A stretch of DNA of 42,430 bases from Phocaeicola plebeius (GTDB lineage: Bacteria > Bacteroidota > Bacteroidia > Bacteroidales > Bacteroidaceae), in assembly GCA_022767125.1 (NCBI GenBank), contig JALEPZ010000011.1, positions 1 through 42,430 of the forward strand, written 5' to 3'. Every line of letters begins with the position of its first letter. Position 1 is the stretch's first letter. The translations under genes and the position numbers were made by a program. Shown one piece after another: positions 16,920-26,432 of the stretch. Below the pieces are notes generated by a model. The model had not been told where the DNA came from, searched no databases, and saw only the letters and a program-made list of their open reading frames with translations.

Positions 16920-17624
16920 ATGGCCAACCTCATTACGAGAAACATTCCGAACCTGCTGACCAGCTGCAACCTGTTCTCGGGCTGCGTGGCGGCGGTCATG
17001 GCTTTCCAGTTCCACTACCGGACGGCCCTGCTGTTCATCGTCATCGGGGCGGTGTTCGATTTCTTCGACGGGATGAGTGCCCGCCTGCTCAAGGTGTCCT
17101 CGCCCATCGGCAAGGAACTGGACTCGCTGGCGGACGACATCACTTTCGGCCTGGCCCCTGCTGCCATTGTCTTCTCGCTGTTCCATGAAGTGCAATGCCC
17201 CGGCTTCCTGCAGGGAGCCGCCTGGCTTCCCTATTCGGCCTTTCTCATCGCCGTCTTCTCGGGCCTGCGCCTGGCGAAGTTCAACATCGACACGCGCCAG
17301 ACGAGTTCGTTCATCGGTATGCCTACCCCGGCCAATGCCCTGTTCTGGGGGTCGCTGGTGGTGGGGCAGCACGATTTTCTCGTTTCCCCCTCGTTCAATG
17401 CCCTCTACCTGCTGCTGCTCGTGGTGGTGATGTCGTGGCTGCTGGTGGCGGAGATACCGATGTTCTCGTTGAAATTCAAGGACCTTTCCTGGAGCCACAA
17501 CCGCGTGAGCTACCTGTTCCTGCTGGTGTGCTTCCCCCTGCTCATCGTCTTCCGGCTGAGCGGTCTGGCGGCGGTCATCGTCTGGTACATCGTCCTGTCG
17601 TTGCTGACCCGCAAAAAAGCCTGA
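16920..17624 (+). CDS. pssA: CDP-diacylglycerol-serine O-phosphatidyltransferase
   Basis: 234 residues of a CDP-alcohol phosphatidyltransferase with about seven to eight hydrophobic helices. The catalytic signature DG..AR...G...D...D is seen in FDFFDGMSARLLKVSS followed by PIGKELDSLADDITFGLAPA. An N-terminal NIPNLLTSCNLFSGC motif is typical of bacterial PssA. It makes phosphatidylserine from CDP-diacylglycerol and serine, the substrate of the adjacent psd. A small DUF4834 gene starts 4 bases after its stop. Confidence 0.94.
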   Translation: MANLITRNIPNLLTSCNLFSGCVAAVMAFQFHYRTALLFIVIGAVFDFFDGMSARLLKVSSPIGKELDSLADDITFGLAPAAIVFSLFHEVQCPGFLQGAAWLPYSAFLIAVFSGLRLAKFNIDTRQTSSFIGMPTPANALFWGSLVVGQHDFLVSPSFNALYLLLLVVVMSWLLVAEIPMFSLKFKDLSWSHNRVSYLFLLVCFPLLIVFRLSGLAAVIVWYIVLSLLTRKKA

Positions 17625-17628
17625 TGCC

Positions 17629-17886
17629 ATGTTCCATCTGATCGGCTTCCTGTTTTTCCTGGTCCTGGTGGTGGTCGTCCTCGGACTGGCCTTGGTCTCC
17701 AGAGTCATCGGCACGCTGCTGGGCTGGGGCCGCAAGGCATCGGATGCCTTTTCGGGCCGCTCTTCTGCCGGTGCTTCCTCTGCTTCTTCGTCGCGCTCGG
17801 CCACTCCTCCTCCGTCTGCCTCCTCGAAAAAGAAGGTCTTCGATGACGATGAGGGCGAATATATCGACTTCGAAGAAATCGATTAA
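17629..17886 (+). CDS. DUF4834 family small membrane protein
   Basis: 85 residues: one N-terminal transmembrane helix (about residues 2-28), a Ser/Ala/Pro-rich linker (about 40-68), and a conserved acidic end KKKVFDDDEGEYIDFEEID. The helix plus DEGEYxxFEEI ending is the pattern of DUF4834, which I know as the companion of pssA in Bacteroides-like genomes. Its function is unknown. The 4-base gap to pssA points to co-transcription and a possible membrane-lipid role. The stop codon touches the first copy of a short dispersed repeat. Confidence 0.78.
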   Translation: MFHLIGFLFFLVLVVVVLGLALVSRVIGTLLGWGRKASDAFSGRSSAGASSASSSRSATPPPSASSKKKVFDDDEGEYIDFEEID

Positions 17887-17994
17887 ACACAGAGGCACAG
17901 AGGGCACAAAGGTTCTTTTTATTGTCATTCTGTTCGTATCTGTAAGTGCCTGCGGGGGTGATTGATGAAACACAGAGGCACAAAGACCACAAAG
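17885..17994. repeat. Two copies of a 27-base cacagaggcac-type repeat
   Basis: Near-identical 27-base units beginning AAACACAGAGGCACA lie at 17885-17911 and 17968-17994, in the same direction and 83 bases apart. The first overlaps the DUF4834 stop codon. The whole gene-free stretch 17887-18283 holds only these repeats and the palindromic element at 18051-18123; no gene was seen. Confidence 0.7.
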
Positions 17995-18050
17995 TTGTTT
18001 TTTTTAATATCTGATGAACGTTGTTTCTTCGCTCCCCATGACGGAAACGG

Positions 18051-18123
18051 TAGGGGCAGACCCGTGTGTCTGCCCGGAAACATCCACCGCGGCATTCCGG
18101 GCGGACACACGGGTCCGCCCCTA
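18051..18123. repeat. Dispersed palindromic element, copy 1 (two tandem hairpins)
   Basis: Left arm 18051-18079 and right arm 18095-18123 are inverted copies with two mismatches. Each arm is itself a small hairpin (GGGCAGAC or GGGCGGAC facing its complement across 6 bases). Copies 2 and 3 are at 26320-26392 and 32012-32043. All three lie between genes, which suggests a REP/MITE-like repeat family. Confidence 0.75.
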
Positions 18124-18283
18124 CAGCATTACCATCGAACCGGTTCGCACAACGTGTGATGGTCTCTACAGAATGACCGTCGGACAGGGTCAGGACGAAA
18201 GGAAGAAGCGCCTGCAGGCACCGTGTATAAAATGTCTGCAGACGCTTCATCCATTCAGTGGGCGTCTATAAAAACTATGGGTA

Positions 18284-20773
18284 TTACTTTATTTTCAGTT
18301 TTCCGTCGGCCATCACCAGCTCGTACTGCTGGCCCTTCTTCGTCTTGAACGATACTTCCGCTCCCTGGTAATGCACCTTGCAGGGCACACCGGCCTTCGA
18401 CAGGATGACCGCCTTCTCCAGGCGACCCTCCTTCCATTCGATGGACACCTCGAAATTACCACGGGCACACAGACCGCTCACCTGACCTTCCGACCAGCGG
18501 GCAGGCAGGGCCGGCAGCAGCTGGATGAAGCCCATGTGGCTCTGCATCAGCATTTCCGTCACACCGGCCGTTCCGCCGAAGTTGCCGTCAATCTGGAAAG
18601 GCGGATGCGTGTCCCACAGGTTATCCATCGTTCCGTTCTTCAGCAGGTTGCCGTAGAGCACATACGCATGGTCGCCGTCGTGCAGACGGGCCCACTGGTT
18701 CAGTTTCCAGCCCATGCTCCAGCCCGTGGCACCGTCGCCACGATGCTCCAGCACCACCTTCGAGGCCTGGGCCAGTTCGGGAGTGGTCACCGGCGACAGC
18801 GTATGCCCCGGATGCAGGCCGAACAGATGGTTCACATGGCGGTGCTCGTCCTTCGGGTCGTCAATGTCGCGCGACCATTCCATCAGCTGTCCGTAGCGGC
18901 CGATGCGATAAGGCATCAGCTTGTCCAGCACCTCGTTCCACTGCTTGCGCAGTGCCTTGTCCGTCCCCAATGCTTCGCTGGCGGCGATGGCATCGAGCAG
19001 AATTTCGCGGATCACGGCATGTACGAACGTCGTTCCCTCGTCGATGGGTCCGTGTTCGGGCGAGGTGGAAGGAGCCGCAGTGTACGTCCCGTCGGGTTTC
19101 TTCCACAGGTAGTCCACGGCGAAGATGGCACTGCTCTTGATCAGGTCGTAGCCCACCTCCTTCAGGAACTTCAGGTCGCGGGTATAGTCGTAATAGTTCC
19201 ACACGTGCGTAGCCAGCCACGGTCCGGCCATGGGATTGAAGTTCCACGACATGTCCTCACTGATCAGCGGAGCCGTGAATCCGAAGATATTGCCGGAGAT
19301 GGAAGCCGTCCAGCCACGGGCACCGAAATACGCCTTGGCCGTCTTCTCGCCCGGCTTCACCAGCGTACGGATGAAGTCCACCAGCGGCAGTTCGCATTCG
19401 GAAAGGTTCGTCGAGCAGGCCGGCCAGTAGTTCATCTGCACGTTGATATTGTTGTGATAGTCCACGCGCCAGGGGCCGTCCACATTGTTGTGCCAGATGC
19501 CCTGCAGGTTGGCCGGCAAGTTGCCGGGACGGGAACTGGCAATGAGCAGGTAGCGTCCGAACTGGTAGTACAGTTCCTCCAGATACGTGTCCTTCGCCCC
19601 CTTGCGGTACTCCGCCAGCCGGCGGGGTGTCGGCAGGTCCTTGACCCCTTCCTGCGGGTTCAGCGACAGCTGCACGCGCCGGAACAAGGGCTGGTAGTCG
19701 GCCAGATGGTCCTGAAGAAGTCGGTCGAAACCTTTGGCGGCGGCTGCGTCTGTCCAGGCCTGCGTCGTCTTCAGCGGCTCCACGCCTACATAGGCCTTGG
19801 GGTCGTTCATGTCCGGGTCGAAGTTAATCAGATAGTCCGTGTCGGCCGTGATGTAGAACACCACCTCGTCCGCCCCCTTGACGGTCAGCTTGCCGTCGGC
19901 ATTCGAGAGCGTTCCCCCCTTCAGTTCGGCGCGGATGCGAAGAGCATATTCCATGCCGTTGTTGTCGAGGCGGGCGTGCCAGAGCAGTCCGTCCTTGCCG
20001 TCGGCCGCCATGGTCCCCTCCGACACCGGGTTGGGCTGGTAGCTCAGCACCAGGTTCTGGCTGGCCGCCTTGTCGGCAGCGAAGCGCATCACCATCACGT
20101 TGTCGGGATAAGAGATAAAGGTAGTGCGGCGGTAGAAGACCCCGTCCTTGCGGAACTGCACGGTGGCCACTGCCGAGTCGAGCGAGAGGCTGCGCCGGTA
20201 GTCGCTCGTGCCGATGACGCTCAGGCCGGTCTCCACATAAAATTCGCCCATCGTCGTGAAGTTGCCGAAGCGGAACGGATCTTCCGCCCACGATTCATAG
20301 GGCACGGGGCTGTTGAAGTTCTTTCTGGTCAGGCGGTCAGCCTTCTTCAGGTCGCCGTCGAGGAAGGCCTGCCGGATGTCTGCCAGCACGTGGGCCGACT
20401 CCTTGTTCACGTTCCAGTAATAGCCGGGGCCCTTCGCCGTATTGGGGCCTCCCCGCCACAGTGTCTTCTCATTGAAGGTCAGACGCTCCGCCTCCACCGA
20501 TCCGAAGAGGCTGGCACCAATACTTCCGTTTCCCAAGGGGAGCGACTGCGTCTCCCAGTCCTGGTCGGGGTTACGCGCCTGGTCACCGCCGGCAGCAATC
20601 GGCTTTTTGTCCGCATTCTGCCACAGGTCGGGACGGCCGTTGTACCAGACGGCCCTTCCCTTCAGGGTAGTGGGCGTGTCAAACCACACGGACAACCCGG
20701 GAGGGTCTGCCGCAAAGGATTTCGGTGGGAAGATGCTGACAAATGCCAGGCAAAGCAAATAAAATCTTTTCAT
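18284..20773 (-). CDS. GH95 family alpha-L-fucosidase
   Basis: 829 residues with a Sec signal peptide (MKRFYLLCLAFVSIFPPKSFA, cut before ADPPG). Family GH95 blocks are present in order: QSLPLGNGSIGASLFG near residue 80, then YHNNINVQMNYWP (about 439-451), APSTSPEHGPID (about 567-578), DEHRHVNHLFGLHPG (about 642-656) and PPFQIDGNFGGTAGVTEML (about 724-742). The Asn-x-Asn pair, the Glu of SPEHG and the Asp of QIDGN correspond to the known catalytic set of GH95 inverting enzymes. Expected activity is release of terminal alpha-1,2-linked L-fucose in the periplasm, though some relatives prefer L-galactose. It stands alone with no SusC/SusD genes nearby. ATG 20773 was chosen over a longer frame since it starts the signal peptide. 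Confidence 0.93.
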   Translation of the reverse strand: MKRFYLLCLAFVSIFPPKSFAADPPGLSVWFDTPTTLKGRAVWYNGRPDLWQNADKKPIAAGGDQARNPDQDWETQSLPLGNGSIGASLFGSVEAERLTFNEKTLWRGGPNTAKGPGYYWNVNKESAHVLADIRQAFLDGDLKKADRLTRKNFNSPVPYESWAEDPFRFGNFTTMGEFYVETGLSVIGTSDYRRSLSLDSAVATVQFRKDGVFYRRTTFISYPDNVMVMRFAADKAASQNLVLSYQPNPVSEGTMAADGKDGLLWHARLDNNGMEYALRIRAELKGGTLSNADGKLTVKGADEVVFYITADTDYLINFDPDMNDPKAYVGVEPLKTTQAWTDAAAAKGFDRLLQDHLADYQPLFRRVQLSLNPQEGVKDLPTPRRLAEYRKGAKDTYLEELYYQFGRYLLIASSRPGNLPANLQGIWHNNVDGPWRVDYHNNINVQMNYWPACSTNLSECELPLVDFIRTLVKPGEKTAKAYFGARGWTASISGNIFGFTAPLISEDMSWNFNPMAGPWLATHVWNYYDYTRDLKFLKEVGYDLIKSSAIFAVDYLWKKPDGTYTAAPSTSPEHGPIDEGTTFVHAVIREILLDAIAASEALGTDKALRKQWNEVLDKLMPYRIGRYGQLMEWSRDIDDPKDEHRHVNHLFGLHPGHTLSPVTTPELAQASKVVLEHRGDGATGWSMGWKLNQWARLHDGDHAYVLYGNLLKNGTMDNLWDTHPPFQIDGNFGGTAGVTEMLMQSHMGFIQLLPALPARWSEGQVSGLCARGNFEVSIEWKEGRLEKAVILSKAGVPCKVHYQGAEVSFKTKKGQQYELVMADGKLKIK

Positions 20774-20821
20774 CGTAAAAATAGGAATTACCAAAGGTTA
20801 AACATTATCTGATTATAGGGA

Positions 20822-20829
20822 CAAAGATA
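20822..20829 (-). promoter_or_regulatory. Predicted -7 element for the GH95 gene
   Basis: Minus strand TATCTTTG, a perfect TAnnTTTG, 49 bases before the start codon. No well-spaced -33 box was found. Confidence 0.45.
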
Positions 20830-20928
20830 TTGTTTTCCATCGACAAATCCTATCGTCCATCGATTTTTTTCGTCCGCCTTCCCTTTATTTCGTCGCCTGC
20901 GGCACCCGGAATGGCCCGACTGCACCGC

Positions 20929-21309
20929 TCACCGCTCGGACTTGCCGAACCATTTGTTTTCTATGATATACGAAACGAGCAGGCCTGTCCCGCCTCCCAG
21001 AAGGACGCAAGAGCCGTAGACGATAGAAGAGGCCGAGCAGGAATCGCCGGACGTGGTGAGCCACACAATGAAATAGCCCATCAACAGTCCGATTCCCAGC
21101 CCAATCAACAGGCATCCCAGCCGCAAGCCGCTGAACGACGAATGCGAGGGCATATAGAGCGGCTTCCGCGCCAGCTGATCGGGCGACAACTTCTCGCACA
21201 ATTTCTCGATCAGCATGATCCGTTCTTTGCGGCCGGCAAACAATTCGAACAACTTATAAGTGACTCCAAACACGATAGCCACATTCGCAACAATCATCAA
21301 TTCATCCAT
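20929..21309 (-). CDS. Small membrane protein, DUF6249-like
   Basis: About 126 residues with an N-terminal hydrophobic stretch (IVANVAIVFGVTYKLFELF), a basic/charged loop (AGRKERIMLIEKL) and two further transmembrane helices (LGCLLIGLGIGLLMGYFIVW, VYGSCVLLGGGTGLLVSYII). The TYKLFELFAGRKERIMLIEK pattern recalls the DUF6249 proteins of Bacteroidetes; that assignment is from memory. The start may be ATG 21309 or two codons upstream. Function unknown. It stands alone between the GH95 gene and cvfB. Confidence 0.6.
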   Translation of the reverse strand: MDELMIVANVAIVFGVTYKLFELFAGRKERIMLIEKLCEKLSPDQLARKPLYMPSHSSFSGLRLGCLLIGLGIGLLMGYFIVWLTTSGDSCSASSIVYGSCVLLGGGTGLLVSYIIENKWFGKSER

Positions 21310-21440
21310 TATCAATCAATTTAAGGGGTTTTCTTTACTTCTTTAGACACCTCTGAGGGGAAAAGGTTACACCCTGAAGAGCGAAAAAAGCGAAAGAATG
21401 TTTCCAAAAAACAGATGACGAATGTCAGGAGTCATGAACG

Positions 21441-22283
21441 TCAGTTCCCCGTCAAGCGGAGTCCGTCGGGCTCCAGTAGGATGCAACGTTTCTTGTACAG
21501 GTCGCCCACCGCCTTCTTGAAGGTCTTCTTGCTGACCCCGAACGTATCGTAGATGACGACGGCATCGCTCTTGTCGGTGAAGGGGATGAACCCGCCGTGC
21601 CCCTGGATGTAGGCCAGCAGCGTGTCCGAGAAATCCTCCACTTTCCTCATACCGCCCTTCTGCAGCACAAGGTCGACCTTGCCGTCCTCGCGCACCTGCT
21701 TGACGAAGGCCTTCACGCGCATCCCCGGCTGCAGGCGGCAGAACACCTCGTTCTTGAAGAGCATCCCGGCATAGTGGTTGTCAATGATGACCTTCCAGCC
21801 CAGGTCGGTCTGCTGCCACACCAGCACCTCCACTTCCTCGTTGTGGGCATAGGCGGGCGGTTCCTTCGAGAGGTAGCGCTCCACCTTGGCAGAAGCCACG
21901 ATGCGGTAGCTTTCCTCGTCGAGATGGACATGCACCACGTAGTAGCGACCCTTCTCCATCCGCACCTTCTGTTCGCGGAACGGCACGAAGAGGTCCTTCA
22001 TCAGCCCCCAGTCGAGAAAGGCCCCGTACTCGTTGGTCCAGGCCACCTGCAGGCAGGCGAACTCGCCCACCTGTACGTAAGGCTCCAGCGTCGTGGCCAC
22101 CAGCCGCTCGTCCATATCGAGGTAGATGAACACATTGAGCCAGTCGCCCGGCTTTGTCCCTTCGGGCACATAACGTTTCGGCAACAGGATTTCGCCGTCT
22201 TCATCGCCGTTGAGATAAAGACCGAAATCGACTTCTTTCACTACTTCCAACTGATTGTATCTTCCTAATGCAATGTGACTCAT
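21441..22283 (-). CDS. cvfB: CvfB-family S1-like RNA-binding protein
   Basis: 280 residues matching the CvfB/YitL family: tandem S1-like OB folds ([59 protein letters not shown]) and a C-terminal winged helix ([19 protein letters not shown]). Family members bind RNA and affect gene expression in Firmicutes; the role in Bacteroidetes is not established. The start codon overlaps the stop of the LolD-like ATPase by 4 bases, so it is the third gene of a translationally coupled operon. Confidence 0.88.
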   Translation of the reverse strand: MSHIALGRYNQLEVVKEVDFGLYLNGDEDGEILLPKRYVPEGTKPGDWLNVFIYLDMDERLVATTLEPYVQVGEFACLQVAWTNEYGAFLDWGLMKDLFVPFREQKVRMEKGRYYVVHVHLDEESYRIVASAKVERYLSKEPPAYAHNEEVEVLVWQQTDLGWKVIIDNHYAGMLFKNEVFCRLQPGMRVKAFVKQVREDGKVDLVLQKGGMRKVEDFSDTLLAYIQGHGGFIPFTDKSDAVVIYDTFGVSKKTFKKAVGDLYKKRCILLEPDGLRLTGN

Positions 22284-22981
22284 ATTGATGGTTCTTGTTT
22301 GATTGGTTCTTCTATGGATGCCGCCACCGCCCCGTCCACCAGATGGATGGTGCGGTCGGTCTGGGCGGCGAGGGCCTCGTCGTGCGTCACGATGACGAAC
22401 GTCTGTCCCAGGCGGTCGCGCAGCTCGAAAAACAGGCGGTGCAGTTCCTCCTTGTTGCGCGTGTCGAGACTGCCCGACGGCTCGTCGGCCAGTACGACGG
22501 ACGGGCGGTTGATGAGGGCACGGGCCACTGCCACGCGCTGCTTCTCGCCCCCCGACAGCTGGGAAGGCTTGTGGCCGGCCCGGTCTGCCAGTCCCAGGAA
22601 CTCCAGCATCTGGCGGGCCTCCTCGTTCGACTGTCTGGCGGCCTTGCCCTGGATAAGGGCAGGAATCATCACGTTCTCTAAGGCCGTGAACTCGGGCAGC
22701 AGCTGGTGGAACTGGAACACGAATCCGATGTGGCGGTTGCGGAACGCCGAAAGGGCCTTTCCGCCCAACTGCCCTACCTCCGTCCCGTCGATCCGGACGC
22801 TGCCGCTGTCGGGACGGTCGAGGGTGCCCATAATCTGCAGCAGGGTGGTCTTGCCCGCCCCGCTGGGTCCCACAATGCTCACCACCTCTCCACGGGCGAT
22901 GGACAGGTCGATGCCCTTCAGCACCTGCAAAGAGCCGAAGCTCTTGGTGATGCCTTCCATGTGAATCATTTCTTCATTCAT
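22280..22981 (-). CDS. LolD-like ABC transporter ATP-binding protein
   Basis: 233 residues. Walker A is GPSGAGKTT (about residues 38-46), the signature is LSGGEKQR and Walker B is [12 protein letters not shown], followed by IVTHD. The overall pattern ([29 protein letters not shown]) is that of LolD/MacB-type ATPases, which power lipoprotein release or related envelope export with FtsX-like permeases. No permease gene is adjacent, so the partner must be elsewhere. ATG 22981 overlaps the antiporter stop, as does the 3' end with cvfB, giving a chain of ATGA-type overlaps. Confidence 0.86.
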   Translation of the reverse strand: MNEEMIHMEGITKSFGSLQVLKGIDLSIARGEVVSIVGPSGAGKTTLLQIMGTLDRPDSGSVRIDGTEVGQLGGKALSAFRNRHIGFVFQFHQLLPEFTALENVMIPALIQGKAARQSNEEARQMLEFLGLADRAGHKPSQLSGGEKQRVAVARALINRPSVVLADEPSGSLDTRNKEELHRLFFELRDRLGQTFVIVTHDEALAAQTDRTIHLVDGAVAASIEEPIKQEPSI

Positions 22982-25128
22982 GTATTCTTCTTCAACCATT
23001 TGTAGATCCAGTTGCCCACCCGGTCGTAGTACTGTGTCTCCGCCCATCCGCGCGGGTCGGCGAAGGTGAGCGTCTCGGTGGGGTCGCCTTTCTGCTCGGG
23101 ATAGAGCAACAGGATGCTGTTGTTATTGAAATAGCTTGATATCTGTACCGGCAGCCGCTCGAACGACGAATCGTAGGAGATGGAGCCGCGGCGGGCACTG
23201 ACGATGACCAGGAGGTGGTCGTAGTTGACCTGCCCCGTGAGGAGGAGCAGGTCGTCCCAGTCCTCCAGTTCGGAGTAGACCGCACGGGTGTCCTTGTGGC
23301 GCTTGAGGATGAAGCCGCTGATGTAGCCCAGTGTCTGCGGATGGGCAAAGAAATGCAGGCGGCAGCCCAGCTGGCCGCTCATGCGGCAGAGATGGGTCAT
23401 CCAGGTCATGAACCCGTGCTCGAACTCCGCCTTGGGGGGCACGGCCACGACGATGCGCCGCAGCGTGTTCACGGGGATGAGGAAGCGTGCCACCATTACC
23501 TGCACGTAAGTGGCCTTCAGCAGGTTCTCCGTCAGGTTGCCGTAGAAGGTATCGACGATGCTCGACTTGTTGTGGAGGCCGATGACGATGGTCGTGGCTT
23601 CGCACTCCTTGGCCGTATGGAGGATGCCGGTGGTGATGTTCAGGTCGAAACGGGTGACGGTGCGCAGTCCGACATTGGCCGCCGCCGAAATCTGGGCCGC
23701 CTTTTCGAGGCTCCGCCGTCCGCGCAGCTCCTGCTTCACGGAGTCGCTGCTGTCGTTGACGACACTCAGTGCCACCAGGTTGTCGGTCCGTTTCGGGTCG
23801 CGCACAGTGAGGGCCAGCCCCATCAGTCCGTCGAGGGTCTCGGGGTTGGCCACGGGGATGAGGAACCGCTCCTGCTCTTTCCGCTTGTCGTCCTCCAGGT
23901 CCACATCGCCCACAGCCATGCGCTTGGCCGCATGTTCGGTGATGAACGAGCTGATGACACAGGTAACCAGGATGAGCAGGATGGTGCCGTTGAGCACGTC
24001 CTCGTTCAGGAGCCGCTCGCCCGAGGGGAGCACGATGCTGTAGCCCACGAGCACGGCAGCCAGGGTGGCCGCTGCCTGCGCGTTGCTCAGGCCGAACATC
24101 ATCTCGCGCTCCAGGGCCTTCATGCGGTAGATTTTCTGGGTAAGCCATGCGGCCAGCCATTTGCCGGCCAGGGCCACGACAATCATCACCGAAGCCACCT
24201 TCAGCGAGTCCACGTTGCCGAAGAGCACCTTCACGTTGATGAGCATCCCCACCCCGATCAGGAAATAGGGGATGAACAGGGCATTGCCCACGAACTCCAG
24301 GTGACCCATCAGGGGCGACACGTGGGGAATGAGGCGGTTCAGCACCAGACCGGCAAGGAAGGCGCCGAGGATGCCCTCCATGCCCACGAACTGCATGAGG
24401 CCCGCTCCGAGGAAGACCATGGCCATGACAAAGATATACTGCACCACCTGGTCGCTGTAGCGGCGGAAGAACCACCGCCCGATGCGGGGGAAGGCGTAGA
24501 CGATGACCAGGCTCAGCACGATGACCTTCAGGATGAGCCAGAGCATGAAGTAGTCGGACATTTCGCCCTTGTACATCCCCGACACGACGGCCAGCACCAG
24601 CAGCGTCAGGGTGTCGGTGACCGCCGTACCGCCCACGGCAATGCTGACCGACCGCTGGCGGTTGATGCCGTAGCGGATGACGATGGGATAGGCTATCAGG
24701 GTGTGCGAGGCATACATACTGGCCAGGAGGACGGAAGTGGTGAGTCCGTAGCCCAGGATGCCGAGGTTGGTCCAGATGCCGATGCCGAGGGGCAGGACGA
24801 AGGCCAGCAGTCCCAGCACCATGGCCTTGCCACGGATGCTCTTGAAGTCTTCCATGTTCATTTCCAGACCGGCCAGGAACATGATGTAGTAAAGGCCCAC
24901 CTTGCCGAACAGCTCGAAGCTGCTGTCGCGGGCCAGGAGGTTGAACCCGTGTTCGCCCACCATCACGCCTGCCAGAATCATGCCGATGATGTGCGGGATG
25001 CGCAAGCGTTCCAGCACGATAGGGGCAAACAGGATAATCACCAGCACCAGGAAGAAAATCCAGGTGGGGTCGGTGATGGGAAAGGCGATTTCCGGCCTCA
25101 GCGTATCGATCAGATGGTCCATGCTCAT
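22978..25128 (-). CDS. CPA2-type cation:proton antiporter with C-terminal USP-like domain
   Basis: 716 residues. The first 400 form about 12 transmembrane helices of a Na+/H+ exchanger of the CPA2 type, with [37 protein letters not shown] and the [19 protein letters not shown] ion-path helix. The soluble half carries two universal-stress-protein-like segments ([18 protein letters not shown] with [13 protein letters not shown], and [17 protein letters not shown] with [15 protein letters not shown]). The likely role is monovalent cation and pH homeostasis, with nucleotide sensing in the cytosolic part. ATG 25128 was chosen because the longer frame opens at a TTG. It heads the antiporter-LolD-cvfB operon. 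Confidence 0.88.
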   Translation of the reverse strand: MSMDHLIDTLRPEIAFPITDPTWIFFLVLVIILFAPIVLERLRIPHIIGMILAGVMVGEHGFNLLARDSSFELFGKVGLYYIMFLAGLEMNMEDFKSIRGKAMVLGLLAFVLPLGIGIWTNLGILGYGLTTSVLLASMYASHTLIAYPIVIRYGINRQRSVSIAVGGTAVTDTLTLLVLAVVSGMYKGEMSDYFMLWLILKVIVLSLVIVYAFPRIGRWFFRRYSDQVVQYIFVMAMVFLGAGLMQFVGMEGILGAFLAGLVLNRLIPHVSPLMGHLEFVGNALFIPYFLIGVGMLINVKVLFGNVDSLKVASVMIVVALAGKWLAAWLTQKIYRMKALEREMMFGLSNAQAAATLAAVLVGYSIVLPSGERLLNEDVLNGTILLILVTCVISSFITEHAAKRMAVGDVDLEDDKRKEQERFLIPVANPETLDGLMGLALTVRDPKRTDNLVALSVVNDSSDSVKQELRGRRSLEKAAQISAAANVGLRTVTRFDLNITTGILHTAKECEATTIVIGLHNKSSIVDTFYGNLTENLLKATYVQVMVARFLIPVNTLRRIVVAVPPKAEFEHGFMTWMTHLCRMSGQLGCRLHFFAHPQTLGYISGFILKRHKDTRAVYSELEDWDDLLLLTGQVNYDHLLVIVSARRGSISYDSSFERLPVQISSYFNNNSILLLYPEQKGDPTETLTFADPRGWAETQYYDRVGNWIYKWLKKNT

Positions 25129-25240
25129 GTCAAAAAAGGGCAATTATGTTTTTAGTGCTACAAAAGTAGCAAAATAATCCGAATCCCCCAATCTCTTTAA
25201 AAAAAGTTTCGGATGTTACTGGTTTTACGGAAGATTGTTG

Positions 25241-25248
25241 TAATTTTG
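25241..25248 (+). promoter_or_regulatory. Predicted -7 element of asd
   Basis: TAATTTTG, a perfect TAnnTTTG, 36 bases before the asd ATG. The -33 region is weak. Confidence 0.45.
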
Positions 25249-25284
25249 CGCCCAATTATTAACATCATTATAAAAGTAAAGAAA

Positions 25285-26292
25285 ATGAAAGTAGCCATTG
25301 TTGGTGCGAGCGGAGCGGTAGGCCAAGAGTTCCTGCGCGTGCTCGACGAGAGAAATTTCCCGATTGACGAACTGTTGCTGTTTGGTTCTTCCCGCAGTGC
25401 CGGCCGCAAATACACGTTCCGCGGGAAGGAAATCGAAGTGAAGCTGCTGCAGCACAACGACGATTTCAAGGGAGTGGACATTGCCTTCACCTCAGCCGGT
25501 GCCGGCACGTCCAAAGAATTTGCTGAAACGATTACGAAATACGGGGCTGTGATGATCGACAACTCCAGCGCGTTCCGTATGGATGCCGACGTGCCTTTGG
25601 TGGTGCCCGAATGCAACGCCGAAGATGCGCTGAACCGTCCGCGCGGCATCATTGCCAACCCCAACTGTACGACCATCCAGATGGTGGTGGCCCTGAAGGC
25701 CATCGAAGGGCTGACGCACATCAAGCGCGTGCACGTGGCCACCTACCAGGCAGCCAGCGGTGCAGGTGCAGCCGCCATGGACGAGCTGTACGAACAGTAC
25801 CGCCAGGTGCTGGCCGGCGAGCCGGTGAAGGTGGAGAAATTTGCCTACCAGCTGGCGTTCAACCTGATTCCGCAGATTGACGTGTTTACGGACAACGGCT
25901 ATACGAAGGAAGAGATGAAGATGTACAACGAGACCCGCAAGATCATGCACTCCGACGTGCAGGTCAGCGCGATGTGCGTGCGTGTGCCGGCCTTGCGGTC
26001 GCACTCCGAAAGCATCTGGGTGGAGACAGAACGTCCGGTATCGGTGGAAGAAGCCCGCGAGGCGTTTGCCAAGGGCGAAGGACTGGTATTGATGGACAAC
26101 CCTGCAGAGAAGGAATACCCCATGCCGCTGTTCCTGGCGGGCAAGGACCCTGTCTATGTGGGCCGCATCCGCAAGGACCTCGCCAACGAGAACGGACTGG
26201 CCTTCTGGATTGTGGGTGACCAGATCAAGAAGGGTGCCGCACTGAATGCCGTTCAGATTGCGGAATACCTGATCAAGGTGAAGAACGTTTGA
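25285..26292 (+). CDS. asd: Aspartate-semialdehyde dehydrogenase
   Basis: 335 residues converting aspartyl phosphate to aspartate semialdehyde with NADPH, for lysine/diaminopimelate, methionine and threonine synthesis. The nucleotide-binding start is [17 protein letters not shown], the catalytic Cys lies in [11 protein letters not shown], and [16 protein letters not shown] and the [12 protein letters not shown] segment are conserved. The start was moved from the open frame's first ATG to 25285, where the Rossmann strand begins. It stands alone, with the palindromic repeat copy 2 just downstream. Confidence 0.96.
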   Translation: MKVAIVGASGAVGQEFLRVLDERNFPIDELLLFGSSRSAGRKYTFRGKEIEVKLLQHNDDFKGVDIAFTSAGAGTSKEFAETITKYGAVMIDNSSAFRMDADVPLVVPECNAEDALNRPRGIIANPNCTTIQMVVALKAIEGLTHIKRVHVATYQAASGAGAAAMDELYEQYRQVLAGEPVKVEKFAYQLAFNLIPQIDVFTDNGYTKEEMKMYNETRKIMHSDVQVSAMCVRVPALRSHSESIWVETERPVSVEEAREAFAKGEGLVLMDNPAEKEYPMPLFLAGKDPVYVGRIRKDLANENGLAFWIVGDQIKKGAALNAVQIAEYLIKVKNV

Positions 26293-26319
26293 TTGGGAAA
26301 AAAAAGAATTGTCATTCTG

Positions 26320-26392
26320 TAGGGGCAGACCTGTATGTCTGCCCGGAATGCCGAAGTGGGTGTTTCCGGGCAGACACATAGGTCTGCCCCTA
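26320..26392. repeat. Dispersed palindromic element, copy 2
   Basis: Arms 26320-26348 and 26364-26392 are inverted copies with two mismatches (TGTA against TATG in the loop of each arm). Each arm is a hairpin GGGCAGAC/GTCTGCCC. It lies between asd and the PorV-like gene, which converge, and could also act as a terminator. Confidence 0.75.
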
Positions 26393-26432
26393 TGGTGTTC
26401 GTCGTGGGTAGCGAATGCCCCACAGGCCCTTG

